Assembly: GCA_017625755.1 (NCBI GenBank)
Contig: JAGAKG010000076.1
Location: forward strand, 1 to 56,279
Source: Clostridia bacterium
GTDB taxonomy: Bacteria; Bacillota; Clostridia; Oscillospirales; CAG-272
Reading direction: 5' to 3'
Length of the DNA: 56,279 nucleotides
This document shows, piece by piece, positions 8,752-17,557 of this stretch (position 1 is its first letter; each line of letters starts with the position of its first letter). A program made the translations under genes and the position numbers. The notes under the pieces are model-generated. The model saw only the letters and a program-made list of their open reading frames with translations. It was not told the DNA's origin and made no database searches.

Positions 8752-9516
8752 TTATATCTCCTCGTCTGAGTAATTTTTGATGCCTTGCATACCTGCTACC
8801 TCTTTGAAGCCGTCAACCTCGCCTCTCTGTATTGCACCGAAAATGCGGTAACGCAGTCCCTTATTTTCGCGTTCAAGCTTTGCGAGAAGCTGTTTCATTT
8901 CCTCTCGCTGTGTATTCTTATCGGCGGGGCAGGGAGACTCTACTATGGGAAGTTTTACCGACTTCGCAAAATATCTTACATCCTTTTCGGGCATATATAT
9001 CATAGGTCTTATAAGGCGCAGGTCGGTTCTGGAGAGATATGTCACGGGCTGGAAGCAGCCTATGCGTCCCTCGAAAAACAAATTCAGCATAAATGTTTCA
9101 ACCACATCGTCGAAGTGATGCCCGAGCGCTACCGTATTGCACCCCAGCTCCTTTGCCGCGGTGTGAAGCGCGCCGCGCCTCATTTTTGCGCAGAGTGAGC
9201 AGGGATTTTTTTCCTTTCTCACATCGAAAATTATTTTTGATATCTGCGTGGGAACTACTGTATACGGTACATCAAGCTCCTCGCAGAGCGCCCTTATCGG
9301 CGTGAAGTCAACGCCCTCAAAGCCCATATCGACGGTTACGGCGCAAAGCTCAAACTTTTTGGGGTAAAATCTTCGCAGGTCGGCAAGCGCGCAGAGAAGT
9401 GTAAGTGAATCCTTGCCCGCTGAAACTCCTACGGCTATTTTGTCGCCGTCGCGTATCATTTCATAATCGTCAACAGCGCGTCTCGTGTAGCTTAAAACTC
9501 TTTTTATATTTTCCAT
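8752..9516 (-). CDS. TtcA-family tRNA thiolation protein (PP-loop ATPase)
   Basis: The 254-residue protein contains the PP-loop V-S-A-G-K-D-S near residue 33, a C-S-L-C pair near residue 109 and a third cysteine in E-S-P-C-P-A-D. This is the arrangement used by TtcA-type enzymes to bind an iron-sulfur cluster and thiolate a tRNA base (2-thiocytidine 32 in the model enzyme). The ATG at 9516 is preceded by AAGG at six bases; an in-frame TTG two codons earlier is the alternative. It lies between the trmN6-like and cof genes with gaps of 16 bases and one base, so one mRNA is likely. Confidence 0.8.
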   Translation of the reverse strand: MENIKRVLSYTRRAVDDYEMIRDGDKIAVGVSAGKDSLTLLCALADLRRFYPKKFELCAVTVDMGFEGVDFTPIRALCEELDVPYTVVPTQISKIIFDVRKEKNPCSLCAKMRRGALHTAAKELGCNTVALGHHFDDVVETFMLNLFFEGRIGCFQPVTYLSRTDLRLIRPMIYMPEKDVRYFAKSVKLPIVESPCPADKNTQREEMKQLLAKLERENKGLRYRIFGAIQRGEVDGFKEVAGMQGIKNYSDEEI

Positions 9517-9532
9517 AAGCAACCTTTTTTAT

Positions 9533-10300
9533 TTATTCTGTGAAGCTCATTGTGTCGTATATCCGCTGAGCGGCGTCTGTCAGCGCTCTGCCCGAGCTAG
9601 ACTGTCCGACCTCGTGAAGAATGAGCGGCGGCGCAACAGAGAGAGAGGGCGCACCTCCCTTTTTCGCGCAGACCAGCACCATAGACGGCGGTGTGTTAAT
9701 GTCCGCGTGAACGAATACCATTTCCTTTGGCTCGAGCCTGTTTTCTGTCATAGCCGAAAAGAGCGCGGTGAGGCGGTCAGGCCGCCAGACGCAATAAAAG
9801 CGTCCGCCATGCTTCAGAAGTCTGCGCGCGCAGGCGCAGAAATCCGATATGCCGCCGCATGTTTCGTGCCGAGCTATATTTTTCGCTTCCGACATATTCG
9901 GCTTTCCGCTGTTTGCGAGCATATACGGCGGATTTGAAAAGACCGCGTCGACCTCGCCGTCGGTATCTTCCGAGCTTAGGCTTCTTATATCGGCACAGTG
10001 TGGTATTATTTTATCCCCCAGCCCATTGAGGGCTATGTTTCGCTCTGTGAGACGCGCAAAGTCCTCCTGGATTTCAAACGCGTGTACCGTTGCGAATTTT
10101 TCCCTCGCAGCGCAGAGCAGGGATATTATTCCCGTTCCGCAGCCAAGCTCGGCGGCAGTTGCATAGCGTTGCTTTTTTATATAAGCGGCGAGAAGAAAGG
10201 CGTCGGTTCCGAATGTGAGTCCGTCTTTTTTCTGGATAAGACGGAGCTTTTCGTTGACCTCATCTATTCTTTCGTCCTCAAAGATAATTGAATTATCCAT
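9533..10300 (-). CDS. tRNA1(Val) adenine-N6 methyltransferase-like (TrmN6/YabB family)
   Basis: The 255-residue class I methyltransferase has the SAM loop A-E-L-G-C-G-T-G-I-I near residue 50 and the N6-adenine methylase motif S-N-P-P-Y near residue 118. The early D-x-L-T-F-G-T-D-A-F-L-L motif is a hallmark of TrmN6/YabB proteins. The expected role is methylation of A37 in tRNA-Val. The ATG at 10300 has AGGAG five bases upstream; an upstream in-frame start at 10354 lacks a site. It heads the trmN6-ttcA-cof operon. Confidence 0.8.
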   Translation of the reverse strand: MDNSIIFEDERIDEVNEKLRLIQKKDGLTFGTDAFLLAAYIKKQRYATAAELGCGTGIISLLCAAREKFATVHAFEIQEDFARLTERNIALNGLGDKIIPHCADIRSLSSEDTDGEVDAVFSNPPYMLANSGKPNMSEAKNIARHETCGGISDFCACARRLLKHGGRFYCVWRPDRLTALFSAMTENRLEPKEMVFVHADINTPPSMVLVCAKKGGAPSLSVAPPLILHEVGQSSSGRALTDAAQRIYDTMSFTE

Positions 10301-10384
10301 ATAACTCCTGTTAATTACAGACTTGGCGTTGTGTTTTGATAAACACAACGCCAAATCTGTCTCGCTTTAATTTAATATGCGAAA

Positions 10385-10555
10385 TTATTCAGCTGCGGGA
10401 GCGTCAACAGGGCAAGCCTCTGCGCAAGCGCCGCACTCGATGCACTCATCTGCGTTAATCTCGTATTTTGTATCGCCCTCTTTGATAGCGTTGACGGGAC
10501 AAGCCTCTGCACAAGCGCCGCATGCGATGCATTCATCGGAAATCTTGTATGCCAT
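10385..10555 (-). CDS. Clostridial 2[4Fe-4S] ferredoxin
   Basis: The 56-residue protein has two CxxCxxCxxxCP motifs ([12 protein letters not shown] and [12 protein letters not shown]), each binding one [4Fe-4S] cluster. It is a soluble low-potential electron carrier for pyruvate:ferredoxin oxidoreductase, hydrogenase and similar anaerobic enzymes. The start at 10555 has a GGAGG site nine bases upstream. It is a single-gene unit with its own promoter. Confidence 0.93.
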   Translation of the reverse strand: MAYKISDECIACGACAEACPVNAIKEGDTKYEINADECIECGACAEACPVDAPAAE

Positions 10556-10614
10556 AATATGTACCTCCGTAAAAATTTTAATTAACAGCGAGAAAAAATT
10601 CCCGCTTATATTAT

Positions 10615-10642
10615 ATTGTATCACAATAAATTTTATTTTCAA
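10615..10642 (-). promoter_or_regulatory. Sigma-A promoter of the ferredoxin gene
   Basis: On the minus strand TTGAAA (10637-10642) and TACAAT (10615-10620) are separated by 16 bases, about 60 bases upstream of the start codon. Confidence 0.6.
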
Positions 10643-10771
10643 GGGGGTAAACGAAAAAAAATAGATTTTTTATAAAAAACATAAAACTGACAGAAAGCTG
10701 TCAGTAAAAATCGAATATTTGGTGTTATGATTATTGCGGGATGGCAAAAGCCGCAATTGAAAGGAAAAATT

Positions 10772-12769
10772 TTGAAAATAAGTGTAAATTATTATTCGGT
10801 AACTCCGTCGAGATTTATCGCGGGAACAGTGGGAAGCTACGGCTTTGAAAAGCTTGATGCCGAGTTCAGCGAGGAATGGGAGGGGCTCAGTAAAAAGATA
10901 GTTTTCTATACTCCCTCGGGAAAATCGGTAAGCGTACTCTATCTGGGTGAGCCGATAGACATTCCCACCGAGGTTATGGCGGAGCGCGGGGTGAGCAGGT
11001 TCGCTCTTGTCGGATACGAGGGGGAGAAGATTTTAATTAGTGTGAGCGGAGAGCTTGATGTGCTTGGCGCACTTTCACCCGAGGCTGATAACGCACAGAC
11101 GCCAACACCGAGCGAGATAGCTCAGGTGCTTGAGGTGATGGAGCGCAATACGGCGATATCCGAGAGTATAAGAGCGGATGCCGATAACGGAAAATTCAAC
11201 GGAAAAGACGGAGCTGACGGAAAGGACGGTGCCGACGGTATGAACGGCGCTGACGGCGCCCCAGGGGTAGCGGCAGGCTTTGGTGAGCCGAGCGCGAGTA
11301 TCACACTTCTCGACTCTAACGAGGCTCCTACGGTTAGCGTGAGCGCCTCGGGAAGCAATACCTCTAAGGTGTTTTCGTTTTCTTTCGGAATACCCGCGCC
11401 GAAGGCTAACGGTGTGAAGAAATATTCGGTTCGATTTTCGGGCTCGGCTCCCGCGGGAGTGCGTGAGGACGATGCCGTCGGAATGACGGCGGGCGTCGCT
11501 GTAGGAAACGAGAGCGTAGTCAACGACTTCGACGCAATCCCCTTTTTCAATCGCCCCGTGTGTAACTGCGTGTGGGACTCTGTGGCAAGACGCTGGCGTG
11601 TTACGGCGTATCAGGGCGAGCCCTCGTTCGACTGGTACGGAGCTAACGGCGAGGTTATGTATGAATGTACCCCCTTCTACTACAAAGCGGAATTTGCGGA
11701 TACGGGAGCACCTAGCTATGTTTCTGTAACGGCAACTCCTCTTGAGGGCTATTCTTTGGCGCCGATGTTCAAGAACGGAGAGGACAAGGTGTACTGCCCC
11801 TGCTTCAGCGTTGCGATAGTGGACGGTCTCCCCGTTTCCCGCGCGGGACTTGTACCACATATCGCTCCGCTTAACGATTTTATGACTCTTGCCCGCAGCT
11901 TTGACGCAAAGGCGGGGCTTGAACGCATAGAGAATTATTTCAGCGACGCTCTGCTTCTGTGGGTCGAGTTTGCGACCAAGGGCTGGAAAAATATTATGAC
12001 GGGAGCGGGAACTCTGACCTACAGCTCGAGCGTTAAGATAAGAGAGGTAATATCCGACACATCATTCCGTACCAACGGCACGGGCTTTGTTGCAGGGCAG
12101 GATATATCCCTGTCAAACACCGAATACGGAGGTAATATTTCTGTAACTATCGCGTCTGTCGAGTCGGTCGATTCGGGGACTGTTATCACGCTCACCGAGC
12201 CGTGTGAGCATATAATACTCAATTATTATGTTTCATCGCAGATGTATAGGACGGGCGCAGCTCTTACGAATGTTACCAACGCGTCATCGGGCTCACCCGT
12301 ATCAAACACCGACGGCAAGCATCCGTGTGTGTGGAGGGGCAAGGAAAATCCGTGGTGTAACGGTTACTCTTATCTTTGCAATCTGCTTGTCAAGCGCCAC
12401 GGAAAGAATACCACGGCAGATCCGTATGTATATAAGCTTCAGTATCTTCCCGATATCACAAAGTACGACGCGGGAGCGCTGACAGAGGACTATATCGAGG
12501 CAGACTTTGCTCTTGCGAAAAGCAGCGGAAATATAAAGACATTGACGGCAGACAAAAGATATCCCTTCCTTGTCGGACCTACCGAGACGGTTTTCAGCGT
12601 GGTTCAATATATGACCGCGTATTATTATCCCCCCTCGTATGAGTTGAGTACGGTAAGAGTGGGCGGAAGCTTTCATAACGGCAGAAACGGCGGATTTTTG
12701 GTAGATACCACAGTAAAGCCCGACAGCAAGTCGAGTGCTTGTTCCGCAAGACTTTTTATAAACGAATAA
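10772..12769 (+). CDS. Phage tail fibre-like protein with collagen-like repeats
   Basis: The protein is 665 residues from a TTG start at 10772, chosen because AAAGGA lies about eight bases upstream. An ATG at 10727 has no ribosome site and overlaps a hairpin at 10731-10755. The first ~100 residues form a strand-rich domain like those preceding fibre repeats in clostridial phages. Residues ~120-140 look helical, then collagen-like Gly-X-Y triplets follow (DNA 11201-11266, about seven triplets). The large C-terminal part is rich in strands, Tyr, Ser and Thr, fitting a receptor-binding fibre. No signal peptide is seen. It is followed 15 bases later by a tail-assembly chaperone-like gene. It is 9 kb from the head genes. 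A non-phage surface protein is the alternative. Confidence 0.7.
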   Translation: MKISVNYYSVTPSRFIAGTVGSYGFEKLDAEFSEEWEGLSKKIVFYTPSGKSVSVLYLGEPIDIPTEVMAERGVSRFALVGYEGEKILISVSGELDVLGALSPEADNAQTPTPSEIAQVLEVMERNTAISESIRADADNGKFNGKDGADGKDGADGMNGADGAPGVAAGFGEPSASITLLDSNEAPTVSVSASGSNTSKVFSFSFGIPAPKANGVKKYSVRFSGSAPAGVREDDAVGMTAGVAVGNESVVNDFDAIPFFNRPVCNCVWDSVARRWRVTAYQGEPSFDWYGANGEVMYECTPFYYKAEFADTGAPSYVSVTATPLEGYSLAPMFKNGEDKVYCPCFSVAIVDGLPVSRAGLVPHIAPLNDFMTLARSFDAKAGLERIENYFSDALLLWVEFATKGWKNIMTGAGTLTYSSSVKIREVISDTSFRTNGTGFVAGQDISLSNTEYGGNISVTIASVESVDSGTVITLTEPCEHIILNYYVSSQMYRTGAALTNVTNASSGSPVSNTDGKHPCVWRGKENPWCNGYSYLCNLLVKRHGKNTTADPYVYKLQYLPDITKYDAGALTEDYIEADFALAKSSGNIKTLTADKRYPFLVGPTETVFSVVQYMTAYYYPPSYELSTVRVGGSFHNGRNGGFLVDTTVKPDSKSSACSARLFINE

Positions 12770-12784
12770 GTAAGGAGAAAGGAT

Positions 12785-13201
12785 ATGAGAGTACAAACAG
12801 ATATCAGACCGTCTGAGTTTTCTATTGAGGTTATCGGAGATGTGGCAAGGCTTCATTTCTGTGAGAATATCAGAGAAAATGATAACGGCGCGGAGTTCAG
12901 ATATTCGTATGACGAGTATTCTCTCGAGGTGAGAGAGAGAGAGGGGCTTGAGGAGAGCGTGAAAAACAGCATAGAAGCCTGGAGCGCTCTTGCGAGACGA
13001 CTTGAGGAGGAAACGCTGGCGCGCAGGATAAGAGAGAAGCGTCAGAGACTCCTTGAGGCGTCGGACTGGACGCAAAGCACCGATAGCCCGCTCGACGAGC
13101 TTCGCCGCAAGGCTTGGGCGGATTACAGAACCGCCCTGAGAAATATACCCGAGCAAGAGGATTTCCCCTATGAAGTAATCTTTCCGCAAAAGCCCGAGTA
13201 A
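12785..13201 (+). CDS. Phage tail (fibre) assembly chaperone-like protein
   Basis: The 138-residue protein ends in the pattern typical of phage tail-assembly chaperones of the PF16778 type: R-Q-R-L-L-E-A-S-D-W-T-Q, then D-S-P-L-D-E-L-R-R-K-A-W, Y-R-T-A-L-R-N-I-P and a final F-P-x-x-V-x-F-P-Q-K-P. In phages such small proteins are encoded next to the fibre gene and help it fold or assemble. The N-terminal half is unrelated and probably contacts the fibre. An AAGGAG site is present upstream of the ATG. The reading frame is intact and ends before a terminator. Confidence 0.75.
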   Translation: MRVQTDIRPSEFSIEVIGDVARLHFCENIRENDNGAEFRYSYDEYSLEVREREGLEESVKNSIEAWSALARRLEEETLARRIREKRQRLLEASDWTQSTDSPLDELRRKAWADYRTALRNIPEQEDFPYEVIFPQKPE

Positions 13202-13340
13202 CTGTGGGGATAGGTTAACCCATTTTATTATTTTTAATATTTTGGTTTTTGGGTCGTCAGTGGGCGCCGACCCCTACCGAGGAAGATTTTAAAATTTTGA
13301 TTTGCGGTTGGGGTATACATAGAGGTTTCGGAGAAAATAT

Positions 13341-13387
13341 CCCCGCATCGGCAACACCGTTGCCAATGCGGGGGTTGTTTTATTTTT
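13341..13387 (+). terminator. Strong terminator after the fibre cassette
   Basis: Arms 13341-13355 (CCCCGCATCGGCAAC) and 13359-13373 (GTTGCCAATGCGGGG) form a hairpin with a three-base loop. It is followed by a T-rich tail that enters the end of the convergent gene. A weaker GGGTCG/CGACCC hairpin lies upstream at 13251-13273. The first arm set could work in both directions. Confidence 0.8.
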
Positions 13388-14735
13388 CTTCTTCGTCCTC
13401 GATGTTACTCAGATCCTTGAGCGTGATTATAGCGCGTTCTATTCTGTGGTCGCGTACCTCGGTGACCTCCACCGATATAATTTCGTTTTCGGTCGTGAGT
13501 GTCGTTCCGTCCTCGGGAATAGAGCCTATCACACTGAGTATGTAACCTCCGATAGTATCGCAGTCATGCTCGGAAAGCTCTCTGTTGATAGCCTTTTCAA
13601 CATCGGATATCAGGGCGAGTCCCGAAACCGAGAAGGTTATATCGTCGATCTGTTCTATCTCGGGAGCCGACTCCTCCTTGCCGTCCTCCGCCGCGTATTC
13701 TATATCTCCCACGATACACTGAATAAGGTCGGTGAGGGTTACTATTCCGCTGATACCGCCGTATTCGTCCATAACGATTGCGAAATATTCCTTTCGGCTC
13801 CTCATATTTTTAAGAAGTACATCTGCGCTTACCGTTTCGGGAACGAGGTATGGGGGCTTGACCGCGTTCTGCATTATATTTTCAAGGCTCTTGTCGTCAA
13901 GTCTGAAGTAATCCTTTGCGTTGAGAACGCCGACTATTTTATCTATGCTGTCCGAGCATACGGGGAAGAATGTGTGTCGCGAATCGTGGATAGCCTGTGC
14001 CCACTCCTCTGCGGTGTCCTCTGTGCTTAGCATTACGATATCGGTTCGGTGTGTTGCTATCTCGCCTGCGGTGGTATCGTTGAATTCAAAGATATTCTGA
14101 ATAATTTCCTTCTCGTCCTCCTCAATAGAGCCTGTTTCGCTTCCCGCGTCTACCATAAGCAGGATTTCTTCCTCCGTGACCTCCTCGCCCGTGTCCTCGG
14201 GACTTATTCCAAAAAGGCGGAGAATTCCGTTCGTCGATATCGTGAGAAGTCCGACGAGTGGCGCGAAAACCACCGAGATAAAGGAAATGAGAGATGCAAG
14301 ACCGAGCGCGAGCTTTTCAGAGTACCTCATAGCCACACGCTTGGGAACAAGCTCTCCGAAAACGAGCGTGAGGAAAGAGAGAATCATCGTTATGAGAACG
14401 ACGGCTACCGTGTCAAGCACACTCTCGGAAACAGCCCACCCCATTTTTTCGACGAGAGGGGTGACAAGGCTTACTATCTTATCCGAAAAGTTTTCTGCCG
14501 CAAAAGCACTTCCGATAAAGCCCGAGAGCGTGATTGCCACCTGAATGGTAGCCAGAAACTTTGCGGGCTTACTTGTGAGCTTCACGAGTCTTTTGGCGCG
14601 TTTGTCTCCTTTTGCGCTGAGCTGGGAAAGTTTCGCGTCGTTCATACCGAGAACTGCTATCTCGGCGCATGCGAATACCGCGTTTAGCGCTATCAGAATG
14701 AACTGAAACAATAACTGTAATAATATATCTTCCAT
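13380..14735 (-). CDS. CNNM/CorC-type (hemolysin-family) membrane protein with CBS domains
   Basis: The 451-residue protein has an N-terminal DUF21/CNNM membrane domain (about residues 1-185, three to four helices, with the conserved F-G-E-L-V-P-K-R segment). A CBS-pair region follows (about 205-330, including D-E-Y-G-G-I-S-G-I-V-T), then a C-terminal CorC_HlyC domain (about 345-440). Family members are linked to magnesium or cobalt efflux. The older hemolysin name is not supported by function. It lies 19 bases after the AI-2E-family gene on the same strand, so the two are probably cotranscribed. Confidence 0.85.
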   Translation of the reverse strand: MEDILLQLLFQFILIALNAVFACAEIAVLGMNDAKLSQLSAKGDKRAKRLVKLTSKPAKFLATIQVAITLSGFIGSAFAAENFSDKIVSLVTPLVEKMGWAVSESVLDTVAVVLITMILSFLTLVFGELVPKRVAMRYSEKLALGLASLISFISVVFAPLVGLLTISTNGILRLFGISPEDTGEEVTEEEILLMVDAGSETGSIEEDEKEIIQNIFEFNDTTAGEIATHRTDIVMLSTEDTAEEWAQAIHDSRHTFFPVCSDSIDKIVGVLNAKDYFRLDDKSLENIMQNAVKPPYLVPETVSADVLLKNMRSRKEYFAIVMDEYGGISGIVTLTDLIQCIVGDIEYAAEDGKEESAPEIEQIDDITFSVSGLALISDVEKAINRELSEHDCDTIGGYILSVIGSIPEDGTTLTTENEIISVEVTEVRDHRIERAIITLKDLSNIEDEEEK

Positions 14736-14754
14736 TATGTCCTCTTAATTGTGA

Positions 14755-16044
14755 TTAATCGTTATTTTCGTTAGTATCGTTTATTTCGTTAGTATCATCA
14801 TCAATGTCGGTGTTGTCAGCCTCATCGAATTCTGCCGCGCGCTCCTCCTCGGAGCCGTCCTCCCTGTGGGATATCGGCTTGTGCTTACGGCGGAGAGTGT
14901 TTGAATCTATATTTCTTGCGATAAGACGCTTGCGTACCCAGATGTCGAGCAGGGTATAAAGCACCGAGAATATCGGAACCGCGACGAGCATACCGAATGC
15001 TCCGAAGAAGCCACCGCCTATCATGACTGCGAACAGTACCCATATTGCGGGCAGACCGACAGACTTGCCGACCACTTTGGGGTAGATGACATTCGTTTCA
15101 AACTGCTGAAGTATGATTATATAGATTACAAACCAGACCGCCTGAACGGGACTTACGAGAAGTATCATAAACGCGCCTATGGCTGTTCCGATAAACGCGC
15201 CGAACACGGGAATGAGCGCCGTGATGGCGATCACGCAGGAGATAGCGGGTGCGTAGGGCATACGGAATATGAGCATTCCTATGCAACATAGAACTCCGAT
15301 TATGACCGCCTCGGTGAGCTGTCCCACAACAAAACGGTTAAATGAGTGGTTTGCCATAGACATGACCGACATAAAGCGGTCGATCTTTTTCTTGGAGAAT
15401 ATCGAGTAGAGTACGCTTCTGAACTGTCGTCCGAGCCTTTCCTTTGAAGCGAGAATATATATCGAGAACACGATTCCAAGAACGATATCAAATATGGCGC
15501 CTATTGCGTTGCCGACAATTTCAATCGTGATGCCGACGGTATCCGAATCGTTTCTGTGAACGAAGTCGATAAGCATATTGCTGACCGTTTCCCAGTCGAT
15601 TTTGAATACGCTCTCGCCCTCTTTACCTGTCAGGTTAAATATGATATCCGAGAGCTTATCATTGAGAGCGTCCATATAAGAGGGAAGTGTGACCGCGAAC
15701 TCGTCGATAGCCTTTTTGAACTGCGGAATGATTATCACAAGCAGAATTGCTATGATTACTATCACACAGAGCAAACAGAGCAGGAGCGATACGGGGCGTC
15801 TGAGCTTCTGCCACCTCTTACCGCCCTTGCGGTTGAGCCGCGCAAAGCACTTTTCCTCAATAAGCTTCAGCGGGATATTGAGAATAAAAGCCAGACAGAG
15901 ACCTATTATGAATGGAGATAAGACGCCAAGCAGCTTTCCTATCCCCGTGGCAACGAGTCCAAGATTAGCTATTGCGAGCAAAAACAGAATAGATGCGAAG
16001 ATTATGAAAAGAATTTTCATAATCGTTTTTTTGTCGAGATTCAT
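14755..16044 (-). CDS. AI-2E family transporter
   Basis: The 429-residue integral membrane protein of the PF01594 family has an N-terminal helix pair, a cytoplasmic amphipathic region (about 110-210) and a C-terminal block of helices with the conserved F-R-M-P-Y-A-P and G-L-P-A-I-W-V-L segments. Family members range from AI-2 exporters to Na+/H+ antiporters, so the substrate is open. The last roughly 50 residues are a charged D/E/N-rich tail. A second paralogue lies 3.3 kb away at 19380-20711. Confidence 0.8.
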   Translation of the reverse strand: MNLDKKTIMKILFIIFASILFLLAIANLGLVATGIGKLLGVLSPFIIGLCLAFILNIPLKLIEEKCFARLNRKGGKRWQKLRRPVSLLLCLLCVIVIIAILLVIIIPQFKKAIDEFAVTLPSYMDALNDKLSDIIFNLTGKEGESVFKIDWETVSNMLIDFVHRNDSDTVGITIEIVGNAIGAIFDIVLGIVFSIYILASKERLGRQFRSVLYSIFSKKKIDRFMSVMSMANHSFNRFVVGQLTEAVIIGVLCCIGMLIFRMPYAPAISCVIAITALIPVFGAFIGTAIGAFMILLVSPVQAVWFVIYIIILQQFETNVIYPKVVGKSVGLPAIWVLFAVMIGGGFFGAFGMLVAVPIFSVLYTLLDIWVRKRLIARNIDSNTLRRKHKPISHREDGSEEERAAEFDEADNTDIDDDTNEINDTNENND

Positions 16045-16099
16045 AAATTATCCTTATCTTGAATTGATTTCTCTCAGGTAAAGCGAGAAAAACGCAAAA

Positions 16100-16137
16100 A
16101 AGCATAGCCTGACACCTTTTGGGGGCAGGTTATGCTT
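16100..16137 (-). terminator. Rho-independent terminator
   Basis: On the minus strand arms at 16126-16137 and 16100-16111 (AAGCATAACCTG pairing with CAGGCTATGCTT) are followed by TTTTTTGCG. It ends the transcript carrying the TSCPD gene before the AI-2E gene. The remaining intergenic DNA, 16138-16324, shows no gene. Confidence 0.7.
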
Positions 16138-16324
16138 GTATTTATAATATTAAGTTGCGTAATCGACCGGTACAATCGGTACTGTCGCAATTATCCACGG
16201 TTTTACCCTTTCAAAAATCAATCTTTATTTACGGAAAACACCGCATACACTAGTATTATAGCAGATACAAACGCAAATGTCAATAACTTTGAGCATTTTT
16301 GCTTGGATTTTTGAATTCAGGATT

Positions 16325-16576
16325 TTATGTGTTCTTATACTGCTTCAGTGCCTCGGCGAGCTGGTCGGGGCAGGATGTGTTCTTGAAGCCGCAACGGATA
16401 CCCGAGAGACGCTCGATGGCGTCGTCTACATCCATTCCAACGAGTAGCTTGGCAACCCCCTGAGTATTGCCCGCGCAGCCACCCGAGAACTTTGCCGAGA
16501 CTATCTTTCCGTCCTCGATGTCAATGTCTATTTTTCTGCTGCAAACTCCCTTGGGGGAATAGGTGATGTGTTCCAT
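16325..16576 (-). CDS. TSCPD domain protein (TIGR03905 type)
   Basis: The 83-residue protein is a stand-alone TSCPD domain. It has the conserved S-G-G-C-A-G-N-T-Q-G, G-I-R-C-G and T-S-C-P-D-Q-L-A segments. The same domain is found at the C-terminus of some adenosylcobalamin-dependent ribonucleotide reductases. As a free protein it is common in clostridia and has no assigned role. It lies 41 bases downstream of the prephenate-dehydratase-like gene on the same strand. Confidence 0.85.
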   Translation of the reverse strand: MEHITYSPKGVCSRKIDIDIEDGKIVSAKFSGGCAGNTQGVAKLLVGMDVDDAIERLSGIRCGFKNTSCPDQLAEALKQYKNT

Positions 16577-16617
16577 ATTATCATTTATCCTTTCAGTTTC
16601 TTTTTTAATAATCGGGG

Positions 16618-17493
16618 TTATATTTCGCTGTATATACCTATCGGCGTATACTGCGGATATTCAAGCCATAAAAACATAAGAAACGCGAAAAGCTCGGTGC
16701 TTTTCGTTATTCTGAATGAAAAATAGAATCGGGTTATCATATCGTTATACGGCAGAGAAAGACTCGCCGTTTTATGTATGTCAGCTCGGCAAATTGCCGC
16801 CGCTTCAAATATATCGGGGGTGGCAAAATCGGTATCGTAGGTAAGGGAAAACTCGAAAAATCGGTGCTTCTTGGATTGGTGCTTATCAATCCCACGGTAT
16901 TGGAAATTTCTTCCCGCGAGGGCGTAGCGTATCGTTTTTGTTTCGCCTTCTATATTACAAACCGCGTAGATTTTCAGCTCAAAGCGGTCGAGCAGGGAAT
17001 AGAAGCCGAACATTTTTCCGTCGCTGTTGTCCTCTATGGGGAGTATAGTGAACTCGCACTCGCCGCTCGCGACACTCTCGCAGCACTCCTCGAAATTCGG
17101 ACAGTAGACAGACTTGGCGTGCGATATCACTCTTGAGAAAAGCTCGTACGCGCGATTGTTATAGTTGTTTCTCACCATCGCTATCTTCTCGTGCGAGCCC
17201 GCCGCAACGGAGATATCCGAGTCGGCAAAAGGACTTATATCAGAAAGCTCCCGTATCCCCATACTGCGGCATATATTGCGGCAGAACTCGATTTTGTCCC
17301 GCAGGGTAGACACATTCTCTGTTTCCTTTAAAAAGATGGCGTAAGCTCCCTCGGCTGATATGTCGACTGAATTTTCAAATATCGTCTTGCTTAGCTGAGA
17401 TATCAGAAGCCGTCTTTGCTCAGAGAGTATATCCGAACGCAAATTAAGCTCGGAGAGATTTTTAGTTATTATATCGGTTTTATTTGTCAACAT
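16618..17493 (-). CDS. Divergent prephenate dehydratase-like protein
   Basis: The 291-residue protein has an N-terminal helical segment (about 1-85) reminiscent of an AroQ-type chorismate mutase. It is followed by a region like the prephenate dehydratase fold (about 100-255: S-G-E-C-E-F-T-I-L-P-I-E-D-N-S-D-G-K, compare the family G-x-x-D-Y-x-x-x-P-I-E-N-S-x-x-G, and a T-R-F at about residue 254). A complete ACT domain with its ESRP motif is absent. The real activity is uncertain and it may be a degenerate PheA or a repurposed relative. The ATG at 17493 is preceded by GGAGAGG at seven bases; 20 upstream in-frame residues are not supported. Confidence 0.45.
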   Translation of the reverse strand: MLTNKTDIITKNLSELNLRSDILSEQRRLLISQLSKTIFENSVDISAEGAYAIFLKETENVSTLRDKIEFCRNICRSMGIRELSDISPFADSDISVAAGSHEKIAMVRNNYNNRAYELFSRVISHAKSVYCPNFEECCESVASGECEFTILPIEDNSDGKMFGFYSLLDRFELKIYAVCNIEGETKTIRYALAGRNFQYRGIDKHQSKKHRFFEFSLTYDTDFATPDIFEAAAICRADIHKTASLSLPYNDMITRFYFSFRITKSTELFAFLMFLWLEYPQYTPIGIYSEI

Positions 17494-17521
17494 TTTTCGT
17501 CCTCTCCGTGAAATTAAAATA

Positions 17522-17553
17522 TTGCGGACTGTCATCTTTTCGGCAGTCCGCAA
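17522..17553 (-). terminator. Terminator of htpG
   Basis: Arms TTGCGGACTG/CAGTCCGCAA (17522-17531 and 17544-17553) form a perfect ten-base-pair hairpin four bases beyond the htpG stop codon. A T-rich stretch follows on the minus strand. It also separates htpG from the downstream gene. Confidence 0.75.
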
Positions 17554-17557
17554 ATTC

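Noticed and set aside
10731..10755. Hairpin near the fibre gene as a terminator
   Set aside because: It has no T tail and overlaps the leader of the fibre gene. It more likely affects start choice.
12302..13189. Minus-strand reading frame opposite the fibre and chaperone genes
   Set aside because: It covers parts of two well supported genes on the opposite strand and lacks motifs and a ribosome site.
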